NCBI GenBank assembly: GCA_964545715.1
Contig: CAZJHX010000108.1
Coordinates: 1-36,353 of the forward strand
From: CAZJHX01 sp964545715
GTDB lineage: Bacteria > Myxococcota_A > UBA9042 > GCA-2863065
Direction of reading: 5' to 3'
DNA length: 36,353 nucleotides
Position 1 is the stretch's first letter, and each line of letters starts with the position of its first letter. This document shows, piece by piece, positions 1-8,976 of this stretch. A model generated the notes under the pieces. That model saw only the letters and a program-made list of their open reading frames with translations. It did not search any database and was not told where the DNA came from. The translations under genes were made by a program, and so were the position numbers.

Positions 1-3000
1 GCACCTGGCTGAGGAACAGCGCGTCCGCAACGGACGTCTCGTCATCCGGATACGGGTCCATCTTTTTCTTCTGGAAGGAGGTCGGGGTCTCCAGCCCGGC
101 CAGGAAGCGCTGGATGAACAGGCCGTCCTCAGCACCGAACTCACAGTTGTCGTTGGCGTCGCCAAGCACCGGATCGGTCACACACGGATCCAGGGCCCCT
201 GCCCCGGCGATGATCAGCCGCGGACCGGCAGCGCCAATCGAGGTCGCCGCGTCCATCGCCACGACGGAGCGGACCACACCGCCCATGTCGGAGATCCCGT
301 CGCCGCCCTTCAGCGTCTTGTAGCTCACCTTGAACACCGGCACCGCGCTGCCGGTGACCGCGGGGGCATTCGGGTTCAGCGCCGCGTTTACAAACAGCGT
401 GCCCGGCTGGCTCTCCCGGTTGGTCGAGAACATGGCGACCGGCAGCCCCTCGGCCACGTGGACGCCCGTGATCTCCAGCACCTGCGGGTCGTACGTCAGC
501 TCCACGTCAAACGCGCCCAGCGCCTGGCCGTCCGTGTTCAGCCGCGCCTGCAGCGTAAACGCGTCCTGCGGCTGGCGGTCCTTGAACGCAAGGCCCACCA
601 TGTCGCCCAGATCCAGGTCGCCCGGGCCGGGCAGCAGGTTCACGTCGATAGGCGTCTCGGAAGCCACCGCCAGCGCTTCTCCGCGATCGGCGGCAGGCTC
701 CAGATCGACGGAAAGCACGGTCGAGCGATTGGCGCGCGTCGTGATGACGCCGCCGTCGGTGATCGTGGCCGCCTCGGGCACGGTCGACTGGAAGCGCAGC
801 AGCCCGGGGACCGCCAAGACACCGCCGGCCGCCAGCGACGCCCGCGTACCATCCGCAAAGACGGCGTCCACAGCCAGTGATCCGCTCACGTGGTCGCTGA
901 TGCCGGCCACTGTCGCCGACGAGTTCTCAACACCGGCCGCCAGGCTGATGACGTCCACGGCTTGCTCGGATACCGTGACGCTCTCGACCCGGGTCTCATA
1001 GCCTGCCGACTTGGCGATGATGTCGACCACGCCCGGCTTCAGCGCGGCGACCGCGCCCGTCCGCGCGTCCAGTGAGATCACATCATGACGCACGCCATAC
1101 CCGCCCGGCGTGACCACCGCGATACGGGTCTGGGAGTGGTTCAGCACATCGATTGTGGCGCCGTCCGAGAAGAGCAGGCGCGTCCCCAGCGCGGCCCACT
1201 GGAAAGAGCGGGTGCCCTCGATGCGGTTCAGCGTGCGGTCCACCACGCGCTCACCGACCTCGGCCATCGGCTCGTACACGTCCGCCTGGACGCCGATGGT
1301 CTTCACGACCGCCACGGTCGCATTGGCGGTCAGCCCGCCGGCCGTCACCGACACCTGCGCCGTCCCGGCCATCGCCGCGCTCACCCGCCCAACGCCGTTT
1401 ACGGTCGCCGCGGTCCCGGTCACCTGCCACTTCAGCCCGCTCGCGCGCGGACTGCGCACAGCCGTTGATCCGTCCGCGTAATGGACGGTTACTGTCATCG
1501 TCTGCGCGACCGGCAGGCCGCGCATCGTCGCCGCCGGATCAACCGCGCTGGAGGACAGCGTCACGGCCGCCGGCTCGATGGTCAGCGCCACCGCACCCGG
1601 CAACGCCACGTCGACTTCACTGCTGCCTGTCGCGACGGTGCGCCCCGCGTCGACCAGCGTGGCCCGCACGCGACTGCGACCCGTCGCCAACCCCGCCAGG
1701 CGCCCGCCCGCAGCGGCCGTCAACACGCTGGGATCGGTACTCGTCAACACCACGTTGCGGTCGCCAGTGATCGGCATCGTTGTGCCGTCCTCGAAGTGCG
1801 CCACGACCTCGGCCTGACACGTCTCGTCGTACTCATCGATGAGCGCGCTGACGCCAAAGGCAGCCACCAGCCGGCCCGACGCATCCGCGGTGGGCTGCGT
1901 GAGAGACTGGACGTGGCACGGCGCCACGACCTGCAGCGCCCGAATGCGTGCGCTGGTCGACGGATCCACGCGGACCGAACCACGCGCCAGGATGGTCTTG
2001 CCCGCGCCCAGCACGCGGAAAACGCGCTTGCCCGCCGAGACGCCCTCGAGCCGGCGGTGCTGTGCGTCCCACTTGAGGCCGGCGCCGGCGACCACGGTCA
2101 CCTGATCGGTGACGTCCGTGTCAAACGTGGCGCCCGCCTGGTCCATCCACGTGGCCAGCACGGTGACGGTCGCGCTCTGCAGCCGACCAGGGGCCGGGTA
2201 GTCGGCGATGGCCTGCAGCACGTCGTCGCTGACAGACGCCGTGACGGCGCGCGGAGCCAGCACGTCGAGGACGGTCGTGGCGGTGACCTCGCCCATCCGA
2301 GCGGTGATCGTGGCGCGCATCGGGTCGCTGCCACGCTTGAGAACCAGCGTGTTTCCGCGCGCACGAAGCGTGGACTGCGACGTGCTCAGCTCCAGGGACT
2401 TGTCGTCCGAAACGTCGACCATCGAGCCGTCCGCCAGAACGGCCGTCACCGTCACGTCCACCGCGTCCGGGCGGCCTGTAAGCGACGACAACGCAAACAA
2501 TCTGCTGCGATCCGTACGGACCATCAGGCCGGAGACGGCGGCGTCCCGCACCGTGATGCCGCGAGTGCCGTAGCTCTTGGCAGATGCCAACAGGTTGTGA
2601 TCGGTGTCGTACAGACCACGCAGCGTCACACCGAGTCCGTGCACAGCCCCGGGCTCGAACGCGTCGGTGGCGCGGAACGTGATGACCGCGACCTCAACGG
2701 AACCGGACAGATCCTGGACGCTGGTGATGCCGTTCATGTTGAGCACGCCGTCAGCGGCGCCCCAGACAGGCGCCTGGAGGCCGGCTGTGCGCGCGGTCAC
2801 CGCGACGACCTCGAGCAGCTCGGCGTCATACGCGATGGCGGCGTCCCACGCGCCGAGGAAGTCATGCGCGCTGTCGGCCACAACGGGTACGTCAAAGGTG
2901 CGGCCGCTCCACACGGGGGCGACGGGCAGCACTACGCTGAGCGCGCGAGCTGTCTGCGCGCCGGGCGCCGGGACCAACGCCAGCGCCTGCGGACGCGAGG

Positions 3001-4587
3001 TCACCGTGCCGGCCTGAGCGGTGACCAGCAGGGTATCGGGCCGCTCGAAGTGGCCGGCCTGGATGTGGAGGACGGCTTTGCAGGTGCCGAACGCATCGGT
3101 CACGCACTCTCCGTTGGCAAACGCGTGCTCGGACGCGGCGTTCACGGTGACCTTGGTGCCGGTCGCCACGGGACGGGCCAGCGCGTCACGGACGACCGCG
3201 ACGACGGTCGCGGTGCGGGACAGCCCGCCCCCGATCGCCTCGCCGCGTGGCTNNNNNNNNNNACGGTCGCGGTGCGGGTGTCGCTGTACGCGGTGGCGCT
3301 GACGATGGCGTCCACCGTGGCTGGCGGCTCGGCGTGCACGGTGAAGGGCTGCGGGGCCGAGCGGGAGCCGCCCGCGCTGAGCCAGGCAGTGCCGCTGCTG
3401 TTGGGCGCGCCGAGCGCGTGCAGCTCGGCGGTGTATGTGCCGGCGCCGCGGTCGACGACGGGGCCGGTCACGCCACCGGCGGACGATGCCGGGCGCACGG
3501 TGGCGGCGGACGCCGGGATGCGGCCGGCGAGACAGCCGTCTGCGGCTGACATGCAGGTGGGCAGTGGCGCCTTTTGGGGAGCCAGCGGGACCTCCAGCGC
3601 GTCCACCGCAGGGGCGGCGGCCGTGTCCAGCTGTGGCGCATGACGGCACACGTTTTTGATGCAGACGTCCAGTGTGGCGCTGTCGCCGTCATCACAGGCC
3701 GATGCCTGGCTGGCGTCACAGCACACGGCGCCGTCGGGCATCGCGCGGGCGGCAAAGGTGCAGCTTTTCTGGGCGCAGTTGCAGCTGCCGACCGTGCACG
3801 CGTTGCCGTCGTTGCACGCGGTGGTGGGCGCGATACCGGACGCGCCGCAGTCGCAGCAGGTGGGATCCGCGGCCGACGCAGCGCAGACCCCGTCCATGCA
3901 GCTGTCGGTGGTGCAGGCGTTGCCGTCGTCGCAGTGCGTGTCGAGCGTGCACGCGACGCACTGGTTGCGACGGGTATCGCATTGCTGGCCAAAGGCGCAC
4001 TCGAAGCTCTGCTGGCAGCAACCGGCCTGGGGAACCGGGGCAAACGCGCAGCGCTTCACGCCGTCGGCCTGCGCAACGCAGGTGTTGGTGTTGCACAGAT
4101 AATCGTCCGCGCACTCCTGGTCGGAGAGGCAGGTGCGGGTGACGCGGACGCGAATCGAACAGCTGGCTGTGGGGGCGGAGACCAGCGAGCCGTCCGGAGT
4201 TACCAGCGCCAGGGTGACCTGGTGCTCGCCGTATGCCAGCGGGATGCGCAGCGGCTCGACGCGCTGAACGGCGCCCTGCGCCTGCCCACCGTTATCGAAC
4301 CAGGCCAGACGATAGGTGCCGGCGCGCAGCTCGGCAGCCACGTTGGTCGACCAGGTGACCTCGACGTCCGTCAAGCGCGACGTCTCCTCGACGGTGTGGA
4401 AGTTCACCGGAGTGAGGCACTCGAGCGTCGGCATGCCGAGCGCCGAGCCATAGCTGCGCTGCCCGGTGTCCCCAGGCAGATCGCTCATGACGTCAGGCGC
4501 GGAAGGCGCCTCGGTGCACGAAGTCAAAAAGAAGGCGGCGGCGCCGATCATGGCGAGCCGGCCAGCGGTGGATATCAAGGTACGCAC
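1..4587 (-). CDS. Giant surface lipoprotein with Ig-like, cohesin-like and dockerin-like modules (3' partial, spans assembly gap)
   Basis: A GTG start at 4587 gives a lipoprotein signal ending in LTSC (Cys24). A short Ig-like segment follows, then a Cys-rich stretch with repeats such as CDDGNACTTDSCMDGVC (about 3730-4130; Dictyostelium CTDC-repeat style). After the N-run the frame changes, but reading from 3250 down to base 1 is open with no stop. That part shows an invasin-type Ig-like domain (about 3030-3250), a first cohesin-like domain (about 2540-2970, AIAYDAELLEVVAV), Big_2-like Ig domains (about 1280-1600), a second cohesin-like domain (about 310-570, DVELTYDPQVLEITGV), and a dockerin-like pair at 1-175 (GDANDNCEFGAEDGLFIQRF and DPYPDDETSVADALFLSQV). 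At least about 1,520 codons are visible and the C-terminus lies off the left edge. Likely an outer-membrane-anchored scaffold or adhesin. The module calls are from motif patterns, and the join across the gap is inferred. Confidence 0.85.
3253..3262. other. Assembly gap (10 Ns) inside the giant lipoprotein gene
   Basis: Ten Ns separate two contigs. The minus-strand reading frame on the right (codons ending at 3264) and on the left (codon at 3250-3248) do not match over exactly 10 bases. An intact gene needs a missing length of 2 modulo 3, so 10 is probably a placeholder. The right-hand contig begins exactly with a 16-bp sequence (3263-3278) that is also present at 3204-3219 in the same codon phase (Arg-Thr-Ala-Thr-Val on the minus strand). 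This fits an assembly break at repeated Ig-domain DNA. Confidence 0.97.
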
Positions 4588-4621
4588 GTCTATTCGTCCC
4601 CAGGACTGAGCTCAAACTGTT

Positions 4622-4633
4622 GGGTTGCAACCC
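4622..4633. promoter_or_regulatory. 12-bp perfect palindrome upstream of the giant lipoprotein
   Basis: GGGTTGCAACCC is its own reverse complement and sits 35-46 bp upstream of the GTG start at 4587. That placement suits an operator, but no regulator is known from the window. Confidence 0.35.
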
Positions 4634-4702
4634 GAATGAAGCCCGCGAGCTGTGCCGTGCGTGTGTAGAGACAACAGGTTTCGATAGGACGGGAACCCGG
4701 CG

Positions 4703-4746
4703 CCGCCGCAGCTACAAAGCCCCTCAACTTTGCGGTGCTGCGGCGG
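4703..4746. repeat. Two-tier inverted repeat (hairpin)
   Basis: Outer arms CCGCCGCAG (4703-4711) and CTGCGGCGG (4738-4746) pair perfectly. Inner arms CAAAG (4715-4719) and CTTTG (4728-4732) add a second helix with an 8-nt loop. No T-tract follows on either strand, so it is not a canonical terminator. Confidence 0.5.
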
Positions 4747-4899
4747 TCGCCGAACTGTAAAACTCACCGGGGAGCTACCCCGAAGCCTCTATTCCCTACC
4801 AAGCGATCTGTGTGTATCAGAGCTCTCCAACCCTCGATACGACCCGCGTCCCTGGGCCACGGCTGACCCACCTTGCGGCCTTCCAAGGGGTGACTATAC

Positions 4900-4970
4900 G
4901 GGAACAGGGGCACTCCCCGGAAGCCCCTTTATTACGCGCGCGCGTAAGGCGCCCGCGTACGAAGGTTCCC
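4900..4970. repeat. Nested inverted repeats including a 16-bp perfect palindrome
   Basis: GGGAAC (4900-4905) pairs with GTTCCC (4965-4970). Inside it, GGGGC (4907-4911) pairs with GCCCC (4923-4927), followed by a perfect 16-bp palindrome TTACGCGCGCGCGTAA (4932-4947). Together these form a possible three-way junction. The alternating CG core could also favour Z-DNA or cruciform extrusion. Confidence 0.5.
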
Positions 4971-5053
4971 AATCATGCCCGCAGTGCAGCGTTTTTGTGA
5001 TGCGGCACACAGACCATACTTAATCTCGACTATATTCAGAACAGACGTTCGGT

Positions 5054-6421
5054 TCAGGACTTCGGTGCTACGCAGTATCTGTGGACCAGCTCCCGAAGCG
5101 TGGCGGCGCCCCATCGGAAGCCGTGCACCGGGATGCGCTCGTTGTGCGCGTGAAAGAGACTGGGGAAGGCGATGTCCTCCGGCAGCCACACCGGCGAGAA
5201 GCCGAAACAGGGGATGTCGAGCAAGGCAAAGGCCCGGGCGTCCGTGAAGCCGCTGAGCATGTTGGGCACGACGTGGCAGCCCGGGTCCGCGTCGCGCAGC
5301 ACATCGCCGATCAAGGCCACGATCGGGTGGTTCTTGTCGAAGACCAGCGGCGGCCCTTTCTGGATAATCTCGATGTCGTACTCGCCGGGGACCCGGCGTC
5401 GGAACTCGTCGGCGAAGGTGTCGGGATCGGTGCCGGGCAGGATTCGGCAGTCGACAGTGAGGCTGGCCTCGCCCGGAATCACGTTGGCTTTGGTGCCGCC
5501 GGTCACCATGGTCGGTGAGACGGTGTTGCGCAGCAGCGAGCGAAACACCCGGACGCGCTCTTCGTCCCGCACGAGCTTGGTCAGGATGAACTCGCTGAGC
5601 GCCTTGTTGCCGATCGCCTTGAAGACGGTGCCCCTGGGCGCGCCCAGGATATCGCCGAGCCCCTGCAGAAAATCGCGCACCGGCTGGGTGCACCGGAAGG
5701 GGAAGGGCTGGTCCGCGACCGTGCGCACGATGTCGGCCAGTCGCACGACCGCCCCGTGGACGTGGGGCAGCGAGCCGTGCCCGGGGACGCCGCGCACATT
5801 CAAGCGCATCCACACAAAGCCCTTCTCGGCCACCTGGATCGGATAGACGCGATGCCCCTCGACGTGGGTGGTGAAGCCGCCGACCTCGGTGATGGCCACT
5901 TTGCCGCGCAGCCAGTCGGGGTGATGCTCCGCCAGATGAAGCGAGCCCATGGCACAGCCCGCCTCTTCGTCCGCCACCAACGCCAGCTTCAGGCCGCGCT
6001 TCAGAGGCGTCTTCTTGCGCGCCAGCTCGCGCATCGTCGCCAGCGCGTAGGCCGCCATGTTCTTCATATCGATGGTGCCGCGGCCCCAGATGCACCCGTC
6101 GGCCTCCACCGCGTCGAACGGCGGGTGAGTCCAGTGCTCCGGATCGGCGGGTACGACATCCAGATGCGCGCTGAGAATCAGGGCCTCGCCGTCGTCCGGG
6201 CCGATCGACGCGACCACGCTGCGCCGGCCCGGGGCGGCATCGTGCACCTTGCACTGGACGCCCACCTCTTCAAGCCACGCGACACATTGGTCGGCCGCGA
6301 CCACCTCGTTGCCGGGCGGATTGGTGGTGTCGATGCGGAGCAGTGCTTTGAACAGCTCGACCGCGTCGGCCAGGACTTCGGGCGGCGCGTCGAAAGGAAT
6401 CGGAGGGCTGGAGGCAGGCAT
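5054..6421 (-). CDS. M20 family zinc metallopeptidase / deacylase
   Basis: 455 aa, ATG start, no signal peptide, so probably cytoplasmic. The M20 signature is complete: SAHLDVVP (His86, Asp88), GRGTIDMKN (bridging Asp118), ADEEAG (catalytic Glu152, metal Glu153), TEVGG (Glu179) and the C-terminal HAHNE (His424). Central residues about 195-320 form the usual lid/dimerisation insert. The family hydrolyses N-acyl amino acids, dipeptides or carbamoyl groups (ArgE/DapE/ACY1/CPG2 relatives), and this sequence cannot be assigned to one substrate. The nearest neighbours are an unrelated lipoprotein downstream and a divergent small gene upstream, so context does not help. Confidence 0.92.
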   Translation of the reverse strand: MPASSPPIPFDAPPEVLADAVELFKALLRIDTTNPPGNEVVAADQCVAWLEEVGVQCKVHDAAPGRRSVVASIGPDDGEALILSAHLDVVPADPEHWTHPPFDAVEADGCIWGRGTIDMKNMAAYALATMRELARKKTPLKRGLKLALVADEEAGCAMGSLHLAEHHPDWLRGKVAITEVGGFTTHVEGHRVYPIQVAEKGFVWMRLNVRGVPGHGSLPHVHGAVVRLADIVRTVADQPFPFRCTQPVRDFLQGLGDILGAPRGTVFKAIGNKALSEFILTKLVRDEERVRVFRSLLRNTVSPTMVTGGTKANVIPGEASLTVDCRILPGTDPDTFADEFRRRVPGEYDIEIIQKGPPLVFDKNHPIVALIGDVLRDADPGCHVVPNMLSGFTDARAFALLDIPCFGFSPVWLPEDIAFPSLFHAHNERIPVHGFRWGAATLRELVHRYCVAPKS

Positions 6422-6568
6422 TTGGAATTTTGATTAACCCGATCCGGCCCCGGCTGCAACCCAAGAACTATGCAGGTCCGAACCAATGTTCTTTTTTTGG
6501 CATCAATCCTGCTTTGAACTCCAGCACCTGCAACCACGACCCAGCACCGGGAGCTGTAAGGAACCACG

Positions 6569-6712
6569 ATGAATTTCAAAGATGAGACAACGCTCGGCGA
6601 CCTGATTGCGTACTTTTTCGATGAGTTTATGGACGTTTACGAGGATGAGGAGGTCGCGGCGGCGGGCACCGCAGTGCTGGTCGACAAGCTTCTCAACGGT
6701 GTCTACATCTAG
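6569..6712 (+). CDS. 47-aa acidic small protein, function unknown
   Basis: The ORF starts at an ATG placed 6 nt after a clean AAGGA ribosome-binding site (6558-6562) and ends at TAG 6710-6712. The peptide begins MNFKDETTLGDLIAYFF, has many Asp/Glu residues (a DVYEDEE stretch) and ends in a hydrophobic segment VLVDKLLNGVYI. It has no signal peptide and no Cys. The good ribosome-binding site, isolated position and following inverted repeat argue for a real gene. No family is recognised. Confidence 0.65.
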   Translation: MNFKDETTLGDLIAYFFDEFMDVYEDEEVAAAGTAVLVDKLLNGVYI

Positions 6713-6717
6713 CCACA

Positions 6718-6745
6718 CAGGGGTGTCGCCACGTGCACACCCCTG
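6718..6745 (+). terminator. Terminator-like hairpin after the 47-aa gene
   Basis: CAGGGGTGT (6718-6726) pairs perfectly with ACACCCCTG (6737-6745) around a 10-nt loop, 6 bp past the stop codon. No T-tract follows, so if it terminates transcription it is not a typical intrinsic terminator. Confidence 0.4.
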
Positions 6746-6758
6746 ACATGAATGTCAG
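6743..6758. promoter_or_regulatory. 16-bp inverted repeat ahead of the zincin lipoprotein
   Basis: CTGACAT-GA-ATGTCAG has perfect 7-bp arms and lies 43-58 bp upstream of the ATG at 6801, a typical operator position. It overlaps the end of the preceding hairpin by 3 bp. Confidence 0.3.
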
Positions 6759-6800
6759 ACAATGCTAGGTTCCGCGCCTCAATGGCACTAGCGGAGCAAC

Positions 6801-8825
6801 ATGTTGCGACAAACTGACATTCTGGCCCGGATCGCGCTCGTCGCGATTCTCATCGGCGGCTGCAAGAGCCGCGTCGAAGACAGTCCTGTCTCTCCTTCTA
6901 AGGACGAGGTGGACAAGCCGACGCCCAAGGCGCCGCCAACCGCAGTCCCCGTCACGCCGGCCGCCACCGCGACCGAGCTGCCGGCGCTGCCACGCAACGA
7001 CTTCAACCGGCTCGCAGTTATTGCGCACCTGCCGCTCTTCTGGCGGGCCGACGACAACAACAAGGACACGGTGGATGCCGACGAGCTCGTGGTGCTCAGC
7101 GGATCGACCGACAAGTACGTCGCCGGGGGCAAGCTCACGCCCGCATTCGACGCCGCCTACAACCAGCTGCTGCAGGCGCGTCGCACGGAGGCCGTGCGTA
7201 AGGAGTTGAACCAGGGCCGCATCACGCTGGTCGAGACCGACTTCACCAAGCGCAGCGCCGAGCAGGTCGCCGTCATGAAGGAGCTGCAGGCGGCGGCCAG
7301 GCTGCTGGACGAGCTGTACCAGACCCAGACAGGCGCCCTGCCCTTGCGCGCGAAGATCCCCAAGGACGACACAGCCTCACATGCCCTGTATCAGCGCAAC
7401 AACGGGCCGGACTGCGCGGCGCCCGCGACCGCGGACGATTCGTTTTGCAGCGCCGCAGCCAACTTCGGCGAGCCGCGCTCGTTTGCGTATCCCGAAGGTC
7501 CGACCCTGGACAAGGCCTTCTGCGACATGTTGGGCAAGCAGCCCAACGCCAAAGAGCTGCTGGACCCGTTTGTGGTCGTGCGCAAGGACGGCGACGGCTA
7601 CAAGGCCGTGCCGTACACCGAGGTCTACGGCCAGCGGATGAAGAAGATCGGCGCGCGACTCAAGGCCGCCGCCGCCGCTATCAAAAGCGAGGACGAAGCC
7701 GCCTTCAAGGCGTACCTGCTGGCCGCCGCCCAGGGCTTTGACACCAACGTGTGGTGGGACGCCGATGAGGCGTGGTCCAAGATGAACGGTCGCAACTCCA
7801 AGTGGTACCTGCGGGTGGGCCCTGACGAGACCTACTTCGATCCCTGCCAGGTCAAGTCGGGCTTCCATATGTCGCTGGCGTTCATCGACCGCTCGGCGCT
7901 GGAGTGGCAGGACAAGCTGACCAAGCTGCGCCAGCAGATGGAGACCGCGGTGGCGGCGACCATCGGCGCGCCGTACAAAGCCCGCGAGGTGGGCTTTCAG
8001 CTGCCGGAGTTCATCGAGATCATCATCAACGCGGGCGACAGCCGAGGCGGTCTGGGCGCCACGATCGGCCAGTCGCTGCCCAACTTCGGCAAAGTGGCCG
8101 CCGAGAGCCGCGGCCGGACGGTCGCCATGGCCAACCTGTACACCGACCCGGACTCGATGCGCATCGCGCGGGCCCGGGCGCAGTCGCTGTTTGTCGCAGC
8201 CACGATGAAGCACTTCAGCGATGACCCGTCCGCGTCGCGCCTGGACACCGTCCTGCACGAGGCCATGCACAACTTTGGGCCGACCGGCTCGTGGAAGGTG
8301 GACGGCAAAAAGCCCGAAGAGGTCTTCGGCGGTCGCCTGGACGCCATCCTGGAGGAGCTCAAGGCGCAGACCGGCTCCTTCTACTTCTTGAACTACCTGC
8401 AAAAAGAGGGCGCCGCGACCGCCGACGAGGTCAAGGCCGGCTACGTCAGCAGCATCGCGTGGGCCTTTGGACACATCTCCCGCGGCATGTTCACGTCGTC
8501 GGGCAAGCCCCGCACCTACAGCGTGCTGGCGGCCATCCAGCTGCACTGGTTCATGGAGGCAGGCGCCATCACGTTTACGGACGGCGGTGACGGCCCGGAC
8601 CCCGGCCGCTTCGAGATCCACTTCGACAAGATGCCGGCGGCGATCGACAGCCTGATGAAGAAGGTCGGCGGCATCAAGGCCCGCGGCGACAAGGCGGCCG
8701 GCCAGGCCATGGTCGACACGGCCACCAGCGACAAGGCCCAGCGCGCGATGCACGCCCCCCTGATCACCGAGCGCGTCCTGCGCTATCCCAAAGCCAGCTT
8801 TGCCTACCGAATCATCTACCCCTGA
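6801..8825 (+). CDS. Exported lipoprotein zinc peptidase, M49-like (HExxH ... EELK)
   Basis: 674 aa, with GGAG 5 nt before the ATG. The signal peptide ends in LIGGC (Cys21) and is followed by a Pro/Lys-rich linker. The centre carries an HEAMH zinc motif (His486, Glu487, His490) followed by NFGPTGSW, and 28 residues after the second His comes EELKAQTGS (Glu518/519). This spacing and the 'EELKA' third-ligand motif resemble M49 dipeptidyl-peptidase-III relatives, which use HExxGH or HExxxH followed by EE(C/L)(R/K)A. It is probably a periplasmic or outer-membrane-anchored dipeptidyl or carboxypeptidase. Substrate and exact family are inferred. It stands alone between intergenic regions. Confidence 0.75.
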   Translation: MLRQTDILARIALVAILIGGCKSRVEDSPVSPSKDEVDKPTPKAPPTAVPVTPAATATELPALPRNDFNRLAVIAHLPLFWRADDNNKDTVDADELVVLSGSTDKYVAGGKLTPAFDAAYNQLLQARRTEAVRKELNQGRITLVETDFTKRSAEQVAVMKELQAAARLLDELYQTQTGALPLRAKIPKDDTASHALYQRNNGPDCAAPATADDSFCSAAANFGEPRSFAYPEGPTLDKAFCDMLGKQPNAKELLDPFVVVRKDGDGYKAVPYTEVYGQRMKKIGARLKAAAAAIKSEDEAAFKAYLLAAAQGFDTNVWWDADEAWSKMNGRNSKWYLRVGPDETYFDPCQVKSGFHMSLAFIDRSALEWQDKLTKLRQQMETAVAATIGAPYKAREVGFQLPEFIEIIINAGDSRGGLGATIGQSLPNFGKVAAESRGRTVAMANLYTDPDSMRIARARAQSLFVAATMKHFSDDPSASRLDTVLHEAMHNFGPTGSWKVDGKKPEEVFGGRLDAILEELKAQTGSFYFLNYLQKEGAATADEVKAGYVSSIAWAFGHISRGMFTSSGKPRTYSVLAAIQLHWFMEAGAITFTDGGDGPDPGRFEIHFDKMPAAIDSLMKKVGGIKARGDKAAGQAMVDTATSDKAQRAMHAPLITERVLRYPKASFAYRIIYP

Positions 8826-8859
8826 TTAGAACAAGCGTTCGGAAGACTGCGCTTGATGG

Positions 8860-8888
8860 TTGACTTATGTCATAAAATGAGGTAGAAA
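8860..8888 (+). promoter_or_regulatory. Candidate sigma-70-type promoter for the cytochrome/DUF1501 unit
   Basis: TTGACT (8860-8865) and TAGAAA (8883-8888) are separated by exactly 17 bp, in an AT-richer 150-bp gap ahead of the cytochrome gene. The match to consensus is 5/6 and 4/6. The leader to the TTG start would be about 80 nt. Confidence 0.45.
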
Positions 8889-8976
8889 GGTCGAGCGTGT
8901 TCTGGGGACACGCAGGTCGTAACTAGCTGTATTTGCTGTTGTTGTTCTAGCTGTTTTTGCTGAAGCTGAGGTTGAT

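Larger units (their letters stand above)
4588..5053. other. Intergenic region rich in inverted repeats; no convincing gene
   Basis: This 466-bp stretch lies between the start of the giant lipoprotein and the end of the M20 peptidase. It holds a 12-bp perfect palindrome (4622-4633), a two-tier hairpin (4703-4746), a 5-bp hairpin (4768-4782) and a nested structure at 4900-4970. Short ORFs here have poor codon usage compared with neighbouring genes and no recognisable product. It must contain the lipoprotein promoter. It could also encode a structured leader or small RNA, which is not established. Confidence 0.6.

Noticed and set aside
1481..3643. Long plus-strand ORF of 720 codons
   Set aside because: It is antisense to the giant lipoprotein, whose minus-strand frame shows clear Ig, cohesin and dockerin motifs. 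The plus reading is low-complexity Arg/His/Gly-rich sequence typical of GC-rich shadow frames.
4690..4790. c-di-GMP (GEMM-type) riboswitch upstream of the giant lipoprotein
   Set aside because: The minus strand has CGCAAAG and a GTAGC...GGGTTCCC stretch reminiscent of GEMM, but the conserved GGCAAACC half and correct helix order are missing.
4730..5023. 97-codon plus-strand ORF in the inverted-repeat region
   Set aside because: Third-position GC and composition do not match real genes here, no ribosome-binding site is seen, and hairpin arms run through it.
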